In this document: positions 34,839 to 43,676 of the stretch, piece after piece
How positions within the stretch are numbered: position 1 is the first letter of the stretch
Layout of the letters: every line of letters begins with the position of its first letter
Assembly (NCBI RefSeq): GCF_020524325.1
Contig: NZ_JAIVKY010000012.1
Coordinates: 1 to 64,000, forward strand
Origin: Sutcliffiella horikoshii
GTDB lineage: Bacteria > Bacillota > Bacilli > Bacillales > Bacillaceae_I
Direction: 5' to 3'
DNA: 64,000 nt
Made by a program: the position numbers and the translations under genes
Notes under the pieces: generated by a model
Seen by the model: only the letters and a program-made list of their open reading frames with translations
Database searches by the model: none
What the model was told of the DNA's origin: nothing

Positions 34839-36197
34839 TTACCCGATAATAACTCGTTCTACCGGGTAACGGTAGTTCGGTGGTTTTTGTTTGCTTTCAA
34901 GGATGAATAGGAATGTTAGCAATCCCACTCGCCCGATGAACATCAAGCAGATAATAATAAACTTCCCAACCGAAGATAAATCAGGTGTAATTCCCATTGA
35001 AAGCCCCGTTGTTCCGAAAGCAGAACATACTTCAAATAAGATCTGAATTAAAGCAAACTCTTCGGTGACGCTCAGGATAATTACCGCAGAGGAGCAAATG
35101 AGTATAGCAAGAAGAAGAACAACCAGCGACTTAATAATATCTTCTTCGTGTATTTCTCTTCCAAAAATTTTAATATTTTTATGCCCTCGTGCAAAATGGA
35201 ATAAAAACAAAATATTCAACGCGAATGTCGTCGTTCTGATACCACCACCAACGGAGCTTGGTGATGCACCAATGAACATGAGTCCACACATTACCAGAAG
35301 TGTGGAAAGACCGAAATCACTCACATCCATGGTAGCAAGCCCACCACTTCTTGTAGTTACGGACTGGAATAACGCATAAAACAAAGATTCGTGCCAACTC
35401 ATCCCCTTAAAGTAAGCGTTAGATTCCAATATGATGATAGCCAGTGCACCTAAAGTAATCAAACAAGCAAACGTGATACTTGTAATTTTTGTGAATAAAG
35501 AAAAGCGAAATCTTCCGTTTTTATTCATGATGAATTCTTTTACTTCTACTAAAACCGGAAAGCCGATTGCACCAGCGGTAATTAAGAGCATTACAATGAA
35601 TTGGACAAAATAATCATTGGCAAAAGGGATAAGTGATTGACCTGTTATATCAAATCCACCATTAGTAGTGGCACTTACGGAGGCAAAGAAACCATGAAAG
35701 AAGGCTTCCTGCCATGTATCATAATAGGACAAGAAATACGTTCCTAAAATGAGTGCACCCAATAATTCAATTGAGAGAATTAAAACAAGAATTTGTTTTA
35801 TCAATTTTACAATACCTGAGAGGTTGGACTGATTTTGGTCAATCATCATCAACCTTCTCTCTTTCAGCCCAATTTTACGTCCTAGGATAAGCCAGATAAA
35901 GGTTCCGACCGCCATAACCCCTACACCGCCAAATTGCAGAACAAATGCCAAAATAAATATTCCAGGCACTGTAAAAGTATCCACTGTATTCAATACAGTC
36001 AATCCCGTGACACTAACTGCACTGACTGCGGTAAAAAGAGCATTAATAAAGCTCCAGTCCACACCGTCATACCTTGCTATAGGCAGACTAAGTAGGCTAA
36101 CTGCAATTACTACAGCTATAAAATAAAAGCTCACAATAAGCTGAGCTGGAGACAAACTATGTACTTTCTTACTTAGAAAACTTTTAAATTTAATCAT
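34839..36197 (-). CDS. TrkH/KtrB-type potassium transporter subunit
   Basis: A 452-residue membrane protein with the four-fold M1-P-M2 repeat of the Trk/Ktr superfamily. Filter-like pore loops are SAVSVTGLTV, SATTNGGFDITG, TTRSGGLATMD and SAFGTTGLSMG, each with the key glycine. The length is nearest KtrB/KtrD of Bacillus. No KtrA/KtrC nucleotide-binding partner is adjacent, which resembles the ktrD locus. It imports potassium with sodium coupling for osmotic adaptation; the B/D assignment is unresolved. Confidence 0.9.
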   Translation of the reverse strand: MIKFKSFLSKKVHSLSPAQLIVSFYFIAVVIAVSLLSLPIARYDGVDWSFINALFTAVSAVSVTGLTVLNTVDTFTVPGIFILAFVLQFGGVGVMAVGTFIWLILGRKIGLKERRLMMIDQNQSNLSGIVKLIKQILVLILSIELLGALILGTYFLSYYDTWQEAFFHGFFASVSATTNGGFDITGQSLIPFANDYFVQFIVMLLITAGAIGFPVLVEVKEFIMNKNGRFRFSLFTKITSITFACLITLGALAIIILESNAYFKGMSWHESLFYALFQSVTTRSGGLATMDVSDFGLSTLLVMCGLMFIGASPSSVGGGIRTTTFALNILFLFHFARGHKNIKIFGREIHEEDIIKSLVVLLLAILICSSAVIILSVTEEFALIQILFEVCSAFGTTGLSMGITPDLSSVGKFIIICLMFIGRVGLLTFLFILESKQKPPNYRYPVERVIIG

Positions 36198-36304
36198 AAA
36201 TACCCTTTCACATACAAAAAAAATAATTTATTTCTGAAATTGGAGAAAAGCGAAGAACAATATTAATCCCCACTTATATTACAGTATTTGTCTAATACTT
36301 TCCA

Positions 36305-36333
36305 GTATTGATTAGAAAGAATATCTCATACTA
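36305..36333 (+). promoter_or_regulatory. Candidate SigG promoter of the SASP gene
   Basis: GTATT (36305-36309), 17 bp, CATACTA (36327-36333). The -10 matches the forespore SigG consensus well and the -35 loosely. Confidence 0.6.
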
Positions 36334-36382
36334 ACTTTACAGCTTTCAAATGAAAAGCTGAACATAAAAAGGAGTGATAAAA

Positions 36383-36571
36383 ATGGCACGTAGCAATAAA
36401 TTACTCGTACCTGGAATCGAGCAAGCTCTTGACCAAATCAAATACGAAATCGCACAAGAATTTGGTGTATCCCTTGGTTCTGACACTGCTGCACGCTCCA
36501 ATGGATCTGTTGGTGGAGAAATCACTAAACGCCTAGTAGCACAAGCACAATCTCAGATGAATGGTAAATAA
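36383..36571 (+). CDS. Alpha/beta-type small acid-soluble spore protein
   Basis: 62 residues that coat and protect DNA in the spore core. Typical segments are [34 protein letters not shown] (by eye), including the EIAQEFGV site cut by the germination protease GPR. The start is the ATG of [10 protein letters not shown] behind AAGGAGTG; the ATG three codons earlier overlaps that signal. Forespore expression is supported by the SigG-like promoter. Followed by a strong terminator. Confidence 0.96.
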   Translation: MARSNKLLVPGIEQALDQIKYEIAQEFGVSLGSDTAARSNGSVGGEITKRLVAQAQSQMNGK

Positions 36572-36588
36572 TTTAATAGGAATGGATA

Positions 36589-36620
36589 GAACCCAGAGTA
36601 AGATACTCTGGGTTCCTCTT
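36589..36620 (+). terminator. SASP gene terminator
   Basis: Perfect 12-bp arms GAACCCAGAGTA/TACTCTGGGTTC followed by CTCTT. Confidence 0.85.
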
Positions 36621-36659
36621 ATGTAGACGCTAGAAGTATTATATTTTTAACAACAAAAG

Positions 36660-37760
36660 TTACCTGTCGTTCCTGTTGCCATTCCCCTTTTTTTCTTCTT
36701 TCCTGTCCGATTGCTCTTCTTCCCTTTTTTCTGTCCTATCTTTTCGCTCTTCTTCCCTTTTTCCTTTTGTTTCTTCTTCTTTCCTATCTTTCCGCTCATC
36801 TTCCCTTTTTTCTTTCCTATCTTCTTTCGCTTGTTCTCTCTCTCTTTTCCGGTCGTCCTGTTCCTTCTTCCAATCCTCTTGTCGGTCTTTTTTCTCTATT
36901 TTATTCTGATCCTGCCAATCCTTACGCTCTTTTTTTTCCGCTTCTTTTTCGCTCTTCTTTATTTCTACAAAGCTTGGCGGACCACTATTCTCTTCTTTTG
37001 CATTAGCATGCTTTACTTCAAGTGGTTTTTGGTTTAAAGGCATAGTAGGTAAAGGTTCTGATTTGGACGTATCTTCACTGTCGACCAATTCTGTTTTTTG
37101 TTCTTTTTCCATGTATTTCCCCGGAGAAATACCTTCTTTTAAAGCCTCCGAACGGTCTTCAATTGTCGTTTCCAATGTAGTAATACTGATCTTATCCTCT
37201 TGAACTTTTTGGGATATGGCTGTTATTTTATTCTGCATCAACGTTTTCCAGCTAGATTTTGTTTCATTAGATAATACAGAAGCTATAAGAACTTCACTAT
37301 CTTCATTAAGAAATCCTTTTTGGCGAAAAATGTCAAATATTTGCGATGAGACGCTTGTGATATCTTGCTTCTCCCAATTTTTCAGTTGCTTGATAATATC
37401 TTCGCCTTCTTTATTGTAAGCTTCCATAGAAATAACCTTCATATCTTTGTTTATGCCCAGTTCAATACTTGGATTGACGTCAACGGAAACATACGCATAC
37501 ACTTGGTTACTTGCATATCTAGGGTACAGAGTCAGAGCCAATATGATAGCAGTCATAACACTGATTATGGCCAACTTTCCGCGTAAAGCCGAAGCAAATC
37601 TCCCTTTTTTTGCGGTCTCTGCCCTATGCAAAGGAAAAAAAACGATTTCCTCCCCTAAATCTACTTGCCCCTTTTGTTTTCTCGATTTCAAAAACTCACC
37701 CTCAGGGGTCAGAATGGTGACATGTTCATCATGAACTTCGAGCACAATCCCTTTTTTCAC
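36660..37760 (-). CDS. rsgI: Anti-sigma-I factor, RsgI-like
   Basis: 366 residues. The N-terminal RsgI domain (KKGIVLEVHDEHVTILTPEGEF) faces the cytoplasm and binds SigI. A single membrane helix (about 62-82) follows, then an extracytoplasmic domain starting YAYVSVDVNPSIELGINKDMKV. From about residue 265 the protein is a very charged, repetitive Lys/Glu/Arg/Asp tail, probably a long helix on the cell-wall side. The start is a GTG inside the sigI 3' end (32-bp overlap), so it is translationally coupled to sigI. Confidence 0.92.
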   Translation of the reverse strand: MKKGIVLEVHDEHVTILTPEGEFLKSRKQKGQVDLGEEIVFFPLHRAETAKKGRFASALRGKLAIISVMTAIILALTLYPRYASNQVYAYVSVDVNPSIELGINKDMKVISMEAYNKEGEDIIKQLKNWEKQDITSVSSQIFDIFRQKGFLNEDSEVLIASVLSNETKSSWKTLMQNKITAISQKVQEDKISITTLETTIEDRSEALKEGISPGKYMEKEQKTELVDSEDTSKSEPLPTMPLNQKPLEVKHANAKEENSGPPSFVEIKKSEKEAEKKERKDWQDQNKIEKKDRQEDWKKEQDDRKREREQAKEDRKEKREDERKDRKEEETKGKREEERKDRTEKREEEQSDRKEEKKGNGNRNDR

Positions 37761-38511
37761 TCTTAATCGCCCCTTTTAAATAATCTTTCAAATATATATA
37801 ATCCCCCGATAATATAATGGAAACTGCAATAATGTATTTTCGGTTGCGTTCTATTGTTTTTCTACTCACATCGACCAAGCCTTCCAACTGTTTCATTGGC
37901 AGCATTTTCTTTTCGAATAAATGGTTTTTTAGGTCTTGGTTTTGAACGAGAGTGTGTGCAACCTCTATGGCATTCTGTCTTGCATCCGAATGTTTTGGAG
38001 AGCATTCCAAAAGATCTGCAAAGCTAAGGCCAAACTCATTTAACACCGTTTGATAGTACTTGATCTCTTCTCTTCGATGTTCTTGATCGATTTGTTTATT
38101 GAATTCCTCTACAGATAATGTAGCTTCTATTTTGTTTGAAGCATAATCGTCTTGATCAACTTCTTGTTCAGACATTGTAACGGTAGAGTTTTTGCTCTCT
38201 TTTCTTATATAGTCGATAACTCTGCGCTTAATGATCAGGTCTGCAAAGGAAATCAAAGAGCTGCCTTTGTCTTTGGAATACTTTTCTATCGCTTCATTAA
38301 AGGCGATCAATCCGATACTGAATTCGTCATCCGTTTCACTTATATACCTTTTACACACGGATGACACTGCTTTAGCGATAAAAGGTTTATATTTATTAAT
38401 CAGATTATTTTGTAGTTGAATATTGCCAGCTTGTATTTCCAGCACTTCATCTTCAAGAGTCTTTGTGCGTCGTTTGCCGAATTTAAAAAGTAGGCTCAGC
38501 ACCGGCTTCAC
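37729..38511 (-). CDS. sigI: RNA polymerase sigma factor SigI
   Basis: A 260-residue alternative sigma factor. Region 2 shows LINKYKPFIAKAVSSVCKR and DEFSIGLIAFNEAIEKYSKDKGSSLISFA; the C-terminal SigI-specific helix-turn-helix contains LEGLVDVSRKTIERNRKYIIAVSII. In Bacillus SigI answers heat and cell-envelope stress and is held by RsgI, the next gene. The start is a GTG at 38511 behind AGGAGGAGAG. The leader contains alternative hairpins (see findings). Confidence 0.93.
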   Translation of the reverse strand: MKPVLSLLFKFGKRRTKTLEDEVLEIQAGNIQLQNNLINKYKPFIAKAVSSVCKRYISETDDEFSIGLIAFNEAIEKYSKDKGSSLISFADLIIKRRVIDYIRKESKNSTVTMSEQEVDQDDYASNKIEATLSVEEFNKQIDQEHRREEIKYYQTVLNEFGLSFADLLECSPKHSDARQNAIEVAHTLVQNQDLKNHLFEKKMLPMKQLEGLVDVSRKTIERNRKYIIAVSIILSGDYIYLKDYLKGAIKSEKRDCARSS

Positions 38512-39004
38512 CTCTCCTCCTGCTTATCTTTTAACATATTATATAAATAAATGAGTTCATAAGCATGTATTAAGAAGGAGGCTTTTTCATCTATAGAAAA
38601 AGTCACCTGTCTATATATAAAGGTGTACTTTTATCTATAAAATGTCAATGTAAAAACCTGTTAAGACTGGTCTGATTGTAATAATAAGTTAATAAAAGTA
38701 ACATTATTCCATTAACCGAAAATTCAGAGGTTTTTTTCTTTCATTAATTTGTTGCTTTATATGTCCATTTAGTCGTTTTTTTAGCGTTATTCCCTGTCCT
38801 CCTTTATTGCTATGGCCAATAATCATTGACTAGTCACTTAAATGTTACGTGAATGTTTCATTCTTTTCGGGGGAGAGACAAAAAATAATTTTAGAATACT
38901 TCGAAATACCCACTATATTTTTTAACTAGTTCTTTCGTTTCGGTATGGTTCCATAATAAAAAGAACCAGCAAATAAACGCTTGGACCCATAGAATTAATA
39001 ATTT
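38512..39004. other. Long leader/intergenic region upstream of sigI
   Basis: No gene seen. It contains two mutually exclusive dyads on the sigI leader side (38582-38602 and 38592-38639). The rest is AT-rich without a clear promoter; the dispersed composite repeat begins at 39005. Confidence 0.5.
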
Positions 39005-39153
39005 TTAGTTGATTGGCTAAACGCCGCTGTTCCTATCCGCAAATGGCTTCGCTTTCCGCGGGACGGTGCTTGAGCCTCCTCACTTCGTTGCGGGGTCTCA
39101 ATCTACCATTATTCCCCCGCTGGAGTCTACGCCATTCGCTCCAATCCACAGCT
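39005..39153 (-). repeat. Dispersed repeat, type A, minus orientation, with flank
   Basis: Flank TTTTTAGTTGATTGGCTAA followed by a full type A copy. The GCAAATGGC outer arm is paired with GCGAATGGC, a one-base mismatch; the ATTGAG/CTCAAG stem remains partly paired. It forms a composite with the B fragment at 39227. Confidence 0.9.
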
Positions 39154-39226
39154 AACGAAATATGCTTTTTCAGTTAACCTGGGTAAATTCCGCAATATAA
39201 ATCTTTAGGATAATAAAGGCCTTGGT

Positions 39227-39309
39227 TGATTGGAGTGGAAGGCGCGCAGACGCCCGCGGGAGGAAAGGACAGGTGTGACCCCTAAGGAGGATCACACCTG
39301 TCCTTCCAA
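39227..39309 (+). repeat. Truncated type B repeat refolded into a perfect hairpin
   Basis: The left half of type B runs to GACAGGTGTGACCCC, then turns back into its own complement: AAGGACAGGTGTGA (39265-39278) and TCACACCTGTCCTT (39292-39305). It ends 15 bp from the stop of the SDR gene. Confidence 0.85.
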
Positions 39310-39319
39310 TTGCGTTGGT

Positions 39320-40408
39320 TTATGATATATGAATGTGTTTCATCTGATCGTATTTATGTTCGTTGTAGTACTTTACCATTATATCCGCTGTTATATGGAA
39401 AGATGGGCAGTTTATTTCAGCCTCATCAAGTATCTGTCTTGCTTCACTGCAATCGAAGCTGCCTTTCCATGTGAAATAATCCAGAGCCTCCCGTTCCACT
39501 TTCAGCCACTTTCTCGCTGATGGAACACGAAGGAATGTTTTGGCCAATGGCAGAGGAATCGATCCAGTAGGTGCCTTTTTAAGAAGTTTTTCCATCAGAA
39601 CTGTATAGGCTTCTCTTATTGTAATCGGCTCAGGGTTGGTCAAATGGAGGGTTTTACCTAGCGCATTCTCTGCATGTGTCAGATAGCATGTGCTTTTTAC
39701 AATATAATCAATTGGAACAACATTGAATTCTGCTTCTCCTTTACCCAAATGAGGGATTAAAGGTGAAAAACGAAGGGAATGAAGAAAATTTAACATTAGA
39801 TACGGACCATCAAATTTCGTTGTTTCCCCTGTTTGACTATGGCCTTTTACTATCCCAGGCCGAATAATCGTAATTGGTAAATGTTCTTTTTTCCTATCCA
39901 CTATTATTTCCGCCAAATATTTTGTTTCCTCATAATGATTTTTAAACGAAGCCTCATGTATCAATTCCGTTTCCAGCAGCTTTCCTTCCCTTTTTCCAGC
40001 GATATAAGCAGTACTGAAATGGATGAACCTCTCGAGATTTGGCAAATTCTTTAACCACTCAACCACTTGCTTTGTTCCGTTGACATTCACTTGATAGGCA
40101 ATTTCTTTTTTTACCGCTAAATCATAAATCGCTGCAAGATGATAGACATAGTTCGTTTCTTTTTGTACAAGTTTTTGGTCTTCACTACTCATATTTAAAT
40201 TTGATTGTGTAATATCCCCTTCAATAAGGTGAAACCTTGTTTGCGGAAATTGTAGTTGATAGGATTGGATGATGGGCACAGAAACGCTTTTTTGAGTCGG
40301 AAGTACTAATAGAAATACATTATAGACATCCTTTTTTGTTTCTAACAATTCACGCACAAGTTCTTGGCAAATGAACCCTGGAAACCCAGTAAAAAAATAT
40401 CCATTCAC
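39320..40408 (-). CDS. Extended SDR / fatty-acyl-reductase-like NAD-dependent oxidoreductase
   Basis: 362 residues with an N-terminal Rossmann motif TGFPGFICQELV, a variant of TGxxGxxG. EGDITQSNLNM, YVYHLAAIYDLAV, FSTAYIAG and the catalytic YEETKYLAE (YxxxK) follow, then IRPGIVKGHSQTGET. The pattern resembles the NAD-binding 4 (male-sterility/thioester reductase) branch, which reduces acyl thioesters, but sugar-nucleotide epimerase-like activity is also possible. A single gene on the minus strand, divergent from ku. Confidence 0.8.
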   Translation of the reverse strand: MNGYFFTGFPGFICQELVRELLETKKDVYNVFLLVLPTQKSVSVPIIQSYQLQFPQTRFHLIEGDITQSNLNMSSEDQKLVQKETNYVYHLAAIYDLAVKKEIAYQVNVNGTKQVVEWLKNLPNLERFIHFSTAYIAGKREGKLLETELIHEASFKNHYEETKYLAEIIVDRKKEHLPITIIRPGIVKGHSQTGETTKFDGPYLMLNFLHSLRFSPLIPHLGKGEAEFNVVPIDYIVKSTCYLTHAENALGKTLHLTNPEPITIREAYTVLMEKLLKKAPTGSIPLPLAKTFLRVPSARKWLKVEREALDYFTWKGSFDCSEARQILDEAEINCPSFHITADIMVKYYNEHKYDQMKHIHIS

Positions 40409-40524
40409 TTAAAGACACCCCTTCCAATATTTATCATACTTATCCACTACAATAAGGATAAACTACATCAGAGCACCTGAATAGTGCTTTTGTCAAAATT
40501 TTAAGATAATTCGGGTGATATAGC

Positions 40525-41415
40525 ATGCACACAATGTGGAAAGGTTCCATCAGTTTCGGATTGGTCAATATTCCGATAAAAATGTATTCTGCCACCGAAG
40601 ATAAAGACATTAAGCTAAGAACATTGCATAAGGAATGCCATAGTCCTATTAAATACGAGAAAGTCTGTCCAAACTGTGAAAAAGAAGTGGAACAAGATGA
40701 CTTAGTAAAAGGTTATGAGTATGTAAAAGGAAAATATGTCATTTTGACTGATGAAGAACTAAAACAGTTAAAAGAGGAACATGAAGATAAAAGTGTAAAA
40801 ATCATTGATTTTGTAAAACTCGAAGATATTGATCCCATCTATTTCAACCGCTCCTACTTTCTAGGACCCGGTGAGAATGGGAGTAAGGCTTACTCGTTGT
40901 TACGGGAAGCGTTGGAAGATTCCAAAAAAATTGGGGTTGCTGAAATCACTATCCGCTCCAAGCAGCAACTTGCCATCGTCCGTGTTTATAAGGATTGCCT
41001 TGTAATGGAAACGGTGCATTATCCCGACGAGGTCCGTAATGTTGGTGATGTACCTAGCGTACCAGAAAGAAAAGAAGTGGATAAAAAAGAGTTGGATACT
41101 GCCATTACCTTGATCGATCAACTGACTACAGAATTCGATCCTGAAAAATACCATGATGATTACAGGGAAGACGTACTTAGACTTGTACAAGAAAAAATCA
41201 ATAAAGAAGAAGGAACCACCACTCCTAGTGATTTAGATAAAACGAATGTTGTGGACTTAATGAGCGCATTACAAGCAAGTATCGAACGAACGAAAGACCA
41301 GGGTGGTAAAACCGTTAAGAAAAAGACCGAGACAAAGGCGGACGCTACTGAAAAGAAAACATCCAGTGCCCAGCCTAAAAAGCGGACAACCAGAAAAAAG
41401 AAAGCATCTAGCTGA
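40525..41415 (+). CDS. ku: Non-homologous end joining protein Ku
   Basis: A 296-residue bacterial Ku that binds broken DNA ends as a homodimer and recruits LigD. The family start MHTMWKGSISFGLVNIPIKMY is intact, as are the beta-barrel segments DPIYFNRSYFLGP and MQTVHYPDE-like METVHYPDEVR. From about residue 255 it has a Lys-rich tail that probably contacts DNA. GGGTG lies upstream of the ATG. In Bacillus, Ku/LigD repair acts mainly in germinating spores. The 3' end overlaps a terminator-like hairpin. Confidence 0.95.
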   Translation: MHTMWKGSISFGLVNIPIKMYSATEDKDIKLRTLHKECHSPIKYEKVCPNCEKEVEQDDLVKGYEYVKGKYVILTDEELKQLKEEHEDKSVKIIDFVKLEDIDPIYFNRSYFLGPGENGSKAYSLLREALEDSKKIGVAEITIRSKQQLAIVRVYKDCLVMETVHYPDEVRNVGDVPSVPERKEVDKKELDTAITLIDQLTTEFDPEKYHDDYREDVLRLVQEKINKEEGTTTPSDLDKTNVVDLMSALQASIERTKDQGGKTVKKKTETKADATEKKTSSAQPKKRTTRKKKASS

Positions 41416-41435
41416 TAAGTTAGATGCTTTCTTTT
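41400..41435 (+). terminator. Terminator-like hairpin between ku and ligD
   Basis: GAAAGCATCTA (41400-41410) and TAGATGCTTTC (41421-41431), 11-bp perfect arms, followed by TTTTAAC. It overlaps the last ku codons. Confidence 0.8.
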
Positions 41436-41470
41436 AACTAAGAATTATTGATACGAAAGGAGATAATATC

Positions 41471-43324
41471 ATGATCAAACCGATGCTGCCCACACTTCAC
41501 CGAAATCCCCCTCAAGGGAATGATTGGGTATATGAGGTGAAATATGATGGATTTCGTTGCATCGCCTCCTTAGACACCAACAACATCAATCTCCAAAGCA
41601 GAGGCGGAACGGAACTTTCCCCCTCCTTCCCCGAAATCGTCCATTTCTTAAGAGAATTAACCCTAAACAACCATTGGAAACAAATGCTTCCTTTAACTAT
41701 AGACTGTGAACTTGTTGTGTTAACTTCCCCACGAAAGGGTAATTTTCAATTGATACAAAAAAGGGGCAGAACGAAAACGAAGGAAAAAATCAACGCACTG
41801 TCCAAAGAGCACCCCGCTACCCTCTTAGCCTTTGATTTACTGAAACTTAAAGGAGAAGTTCTGCAAACGGCAAAATTCTCAGATCGAAAGGAAAAACTCT
41901 TTCAGCTTTTCAAACATAGTGGATTGCCTCTTACTCCAATTGTGAAAAACAGTTCAAGACTTCAGTATATTCCATTTTCCACGGAATCTGAGGAGTTATG
42001 GGCCAAAATTAAGCTGGAACAAGGGGAAGGATTAATTGCTAAAAAAATCAACAGTACATACACCTTAGGCAAGCGCTCAACAGATTGGATTAAAGTAAAA
42101 AACTATAAAACGGTAACATGTTTTATCACTGCTTATCAAAAGGATAATGGTTACTTTCATATTGGTGTATTCAAAGGTGAATCAGTACAGGACCTTGGAC
42201 TGTTCTCACATGGTCTAACCTCTGAAGAGAGATCTGCATTGATTGGAGTCATCAAGCAAAACAGTTACAAAGAAGATGAAAAGTTTGTTTATGTAAAGCC
42301 AGGGATCTGCGTTGAGATATTTTATCTTGAATTATATCAGAGTCAGCTTAGACATCCGGAATTTAAGCGTTTTCGCTTTGATACCGATGTACAGGAGTGT
42401 ACCGCAGAGAACTTATCGAATCCACCTTTGCCGCCTTCTGTTTCCATTACCAACCCAAACAAACCGCTTTGGGAAGAACCATTGGTGACAAAACAGGCCT
42501 ATATTGATTTCCTATCTCTTTGCTCTCCTTACTTACTTCCATTCTTAAAGGACCGAGCTATCACAGTCATCCGTTTTCCACATGGTATGTCTGGAGAAAG
42601 TTTTTATCAGAAGAATAGTCCTGATTACGCACCTTCATTTGTGGAAACTCATGTTGATCAAGACATTAACTTTATTTTATGCAACAATATGGAAACCTTA
42701 ATTTGGCTAGGCAATCAGCTTGCATTGGAATTTCATGTGCCCTTTCAAACTGTTCTTACAAGTGAACCAAGTGAAATTGTTTTTGATCTTGACCCTCCAT
42801 CCAAAGAACACTTTTCCACCGCAATAACAGGAGCAATGATGATGAAGGAAATTTTCGATCAACTTGGACTTCAGTCCTTCATTAAAACGTCAGGAAGAAA
42901 AGGGCTTCAAGTATATATCCCTTTACCTGAAGGAAAATTCACCTATCAAGAAACAAGGCAATTCACTGAGTTCATTGCACATTATTTAGTTTCAAAAGAG
43001 CCTGCCCTCTTTACAGTAGAACGTTTAAAAAAACATAGAGGAAATAGAGTGTATGTGGATTATGTGCAACACGCAGAAGGCAAAACAATTATTGCTCCTT
43101 ATTCATTAAGAGGGAATGATGTACCAACAGTCGCCACACCATTATATTGGAAGGAAGTGAAAGAAGATTTACGGCCAGAAGAATTTACACTATTCTCTGT
43201 ACAGGAAAGGTTAAAAAGACTTGGTGATCCTTTTCAAGAATTTGAAGCAAGTAAGTCAACTCAACCGTTTCAAAACGTACTCTCTTCTTTAAAAGGTTTG
43301 CATAAATCTAATGGAGATAAATAG
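41471..43324 (+). CDS. ligD: ATP-dependent DNA ligase LigD (ligase-polymerase)
   Basis: A 617-residue multidomain end-joining enzyme. The N-terminal ATP-dependent ligase has the adenylation motif EVKYDGFRC (Lys near 24), then ECDELVV-like DCELVVL, GEGLIAKK and DWIKVK. A C-terminal archaeo-eukaryotic primase-type polymerase domain begins about residue 330, with catalytic acids in IVFDLDPPS and the ligand motif TSGRKGLQVYIPL. There is no phosphoesterase domain, as usual in Bacillus (YkoU order ligase then polymerase). It follows ku by 55 bp. AAAGGAG lies before the ATG. Confidence 0.95.
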   Translation: MIKPMLPTLHRNPPQGNDWVYEVKYDGFRCIASLDTNNINLQSRGGTELSPSFPEIVHFLRELTLNNHWKQMLPLTIDCELVVLTSPRKGNFQLIQKRGRTKTKEKINALSKEHPATLLAFDLLKLKGEVLQTAKFSDRKEKLFQLFKHSGLPLTPIVKNSSRLQYIPFSTESEELWAKIKLEQGEGLIAKKINSTYTLGKRSTDWIKVKNYKTVTCFITAYQKDNGYFHIGVFKGESVQDLGLFSHGLTSEERSALIGVIKQNSYKEDEKFVYVKPGICVEIFYLELYQSQLRHPEFKRFRFDTDVQECTAENLSNPPLPPSVSITNPNKPLWEEPLVTKQAYIDFLSLCSPYLLPFLKDRAITVIRFPHGMSGESFYQKNSPDYAPSFVETHVDQDINFILCNNMETLIWLGNQLALEFHVPFQTVLTSEPSEIVFDLDPPSKEHFSTAITGAMMMKEIFDQLGLQSFIKTSGRKGLQVYIPLPEGKFTYQETRQFTEFIAHYLVSKEPALFTVERLKKHRGNRVYVDYVQHAEGKTIIAPYSLRGNDVPTVATPLYWKEVKEDLRPEEFTLFSVQERLKRLGDPFQEFEASKSTQPFQNVLSSLKGLHKSNGDK

Positions 43325-43385
43325 TAGTTACTTCATGTATATCAAGCTTTAATAATGGAAAGGATGGACACTAAAAAAGGAAAAG

Positions 43386-43670
43386 GTGATTGTCGTGCAA
43401 GCCTTTGCCGTAGTCCATCCTATTATTGAATTAGATGACAGTATCATTATTGAATTTTTAGATGAAACCGAGCCGGAAGATAGCCGAAGATACCGACTGT
43501 TTTTAGGAAAACAAACACTGCATGTATCTAAACTTATTGTTTTCCGTCCAACGCTTGAGTCCTGGCAGGATATTACATCCATGCTTTCTACGTTCTACCT
43601 TGCTTCATTAAGAACTAAACTGCTGGAACAGACCGCAGATTATCTCGATAAACGTGATGCAATATCATAA
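43386..43670 (+). CDS. Hypothetical 94-residue protein
   Basis: Not recognised. A compact sequence with a beta-rich start (IVVQAFAVVHPIIELDDSIIIEFLD) and a helical C-terminus (SMLSTFYLASLRTKLLEQTADYL). The start is a GTG at 43386, or a second GTG at 43395 with AAGGTG upstream. It is 60 bp after ligD on the same strand with no terminator between, so it may be cotranscribed with ligD. It ends 6 bp from the convergent transporter gene. Confidence 0.55.
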   Translation: MIVVQAFAVVHPIIELDDSIIIEFLDETEPEDSRRYRLFLGKQTLHVSKLIVFRPTLESWQDITSMLSTFYLASLRTKLLEQTADYLDKRDAIS

Positions 43671-43676
43671 TGGAGA

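Noticed and set aside
36676-37037. Phe/Ser-rich plus-strand frames opposite the rsgI tail
   Set aside because: They are the complement of the Lys/Glu/Arg low-complexity tail of RsgI.
40409-40524. SigG promoter before ku
   Set aside because: TGAATA is present, but no CATNNTA-like -10 occurs at 17-18 bp.
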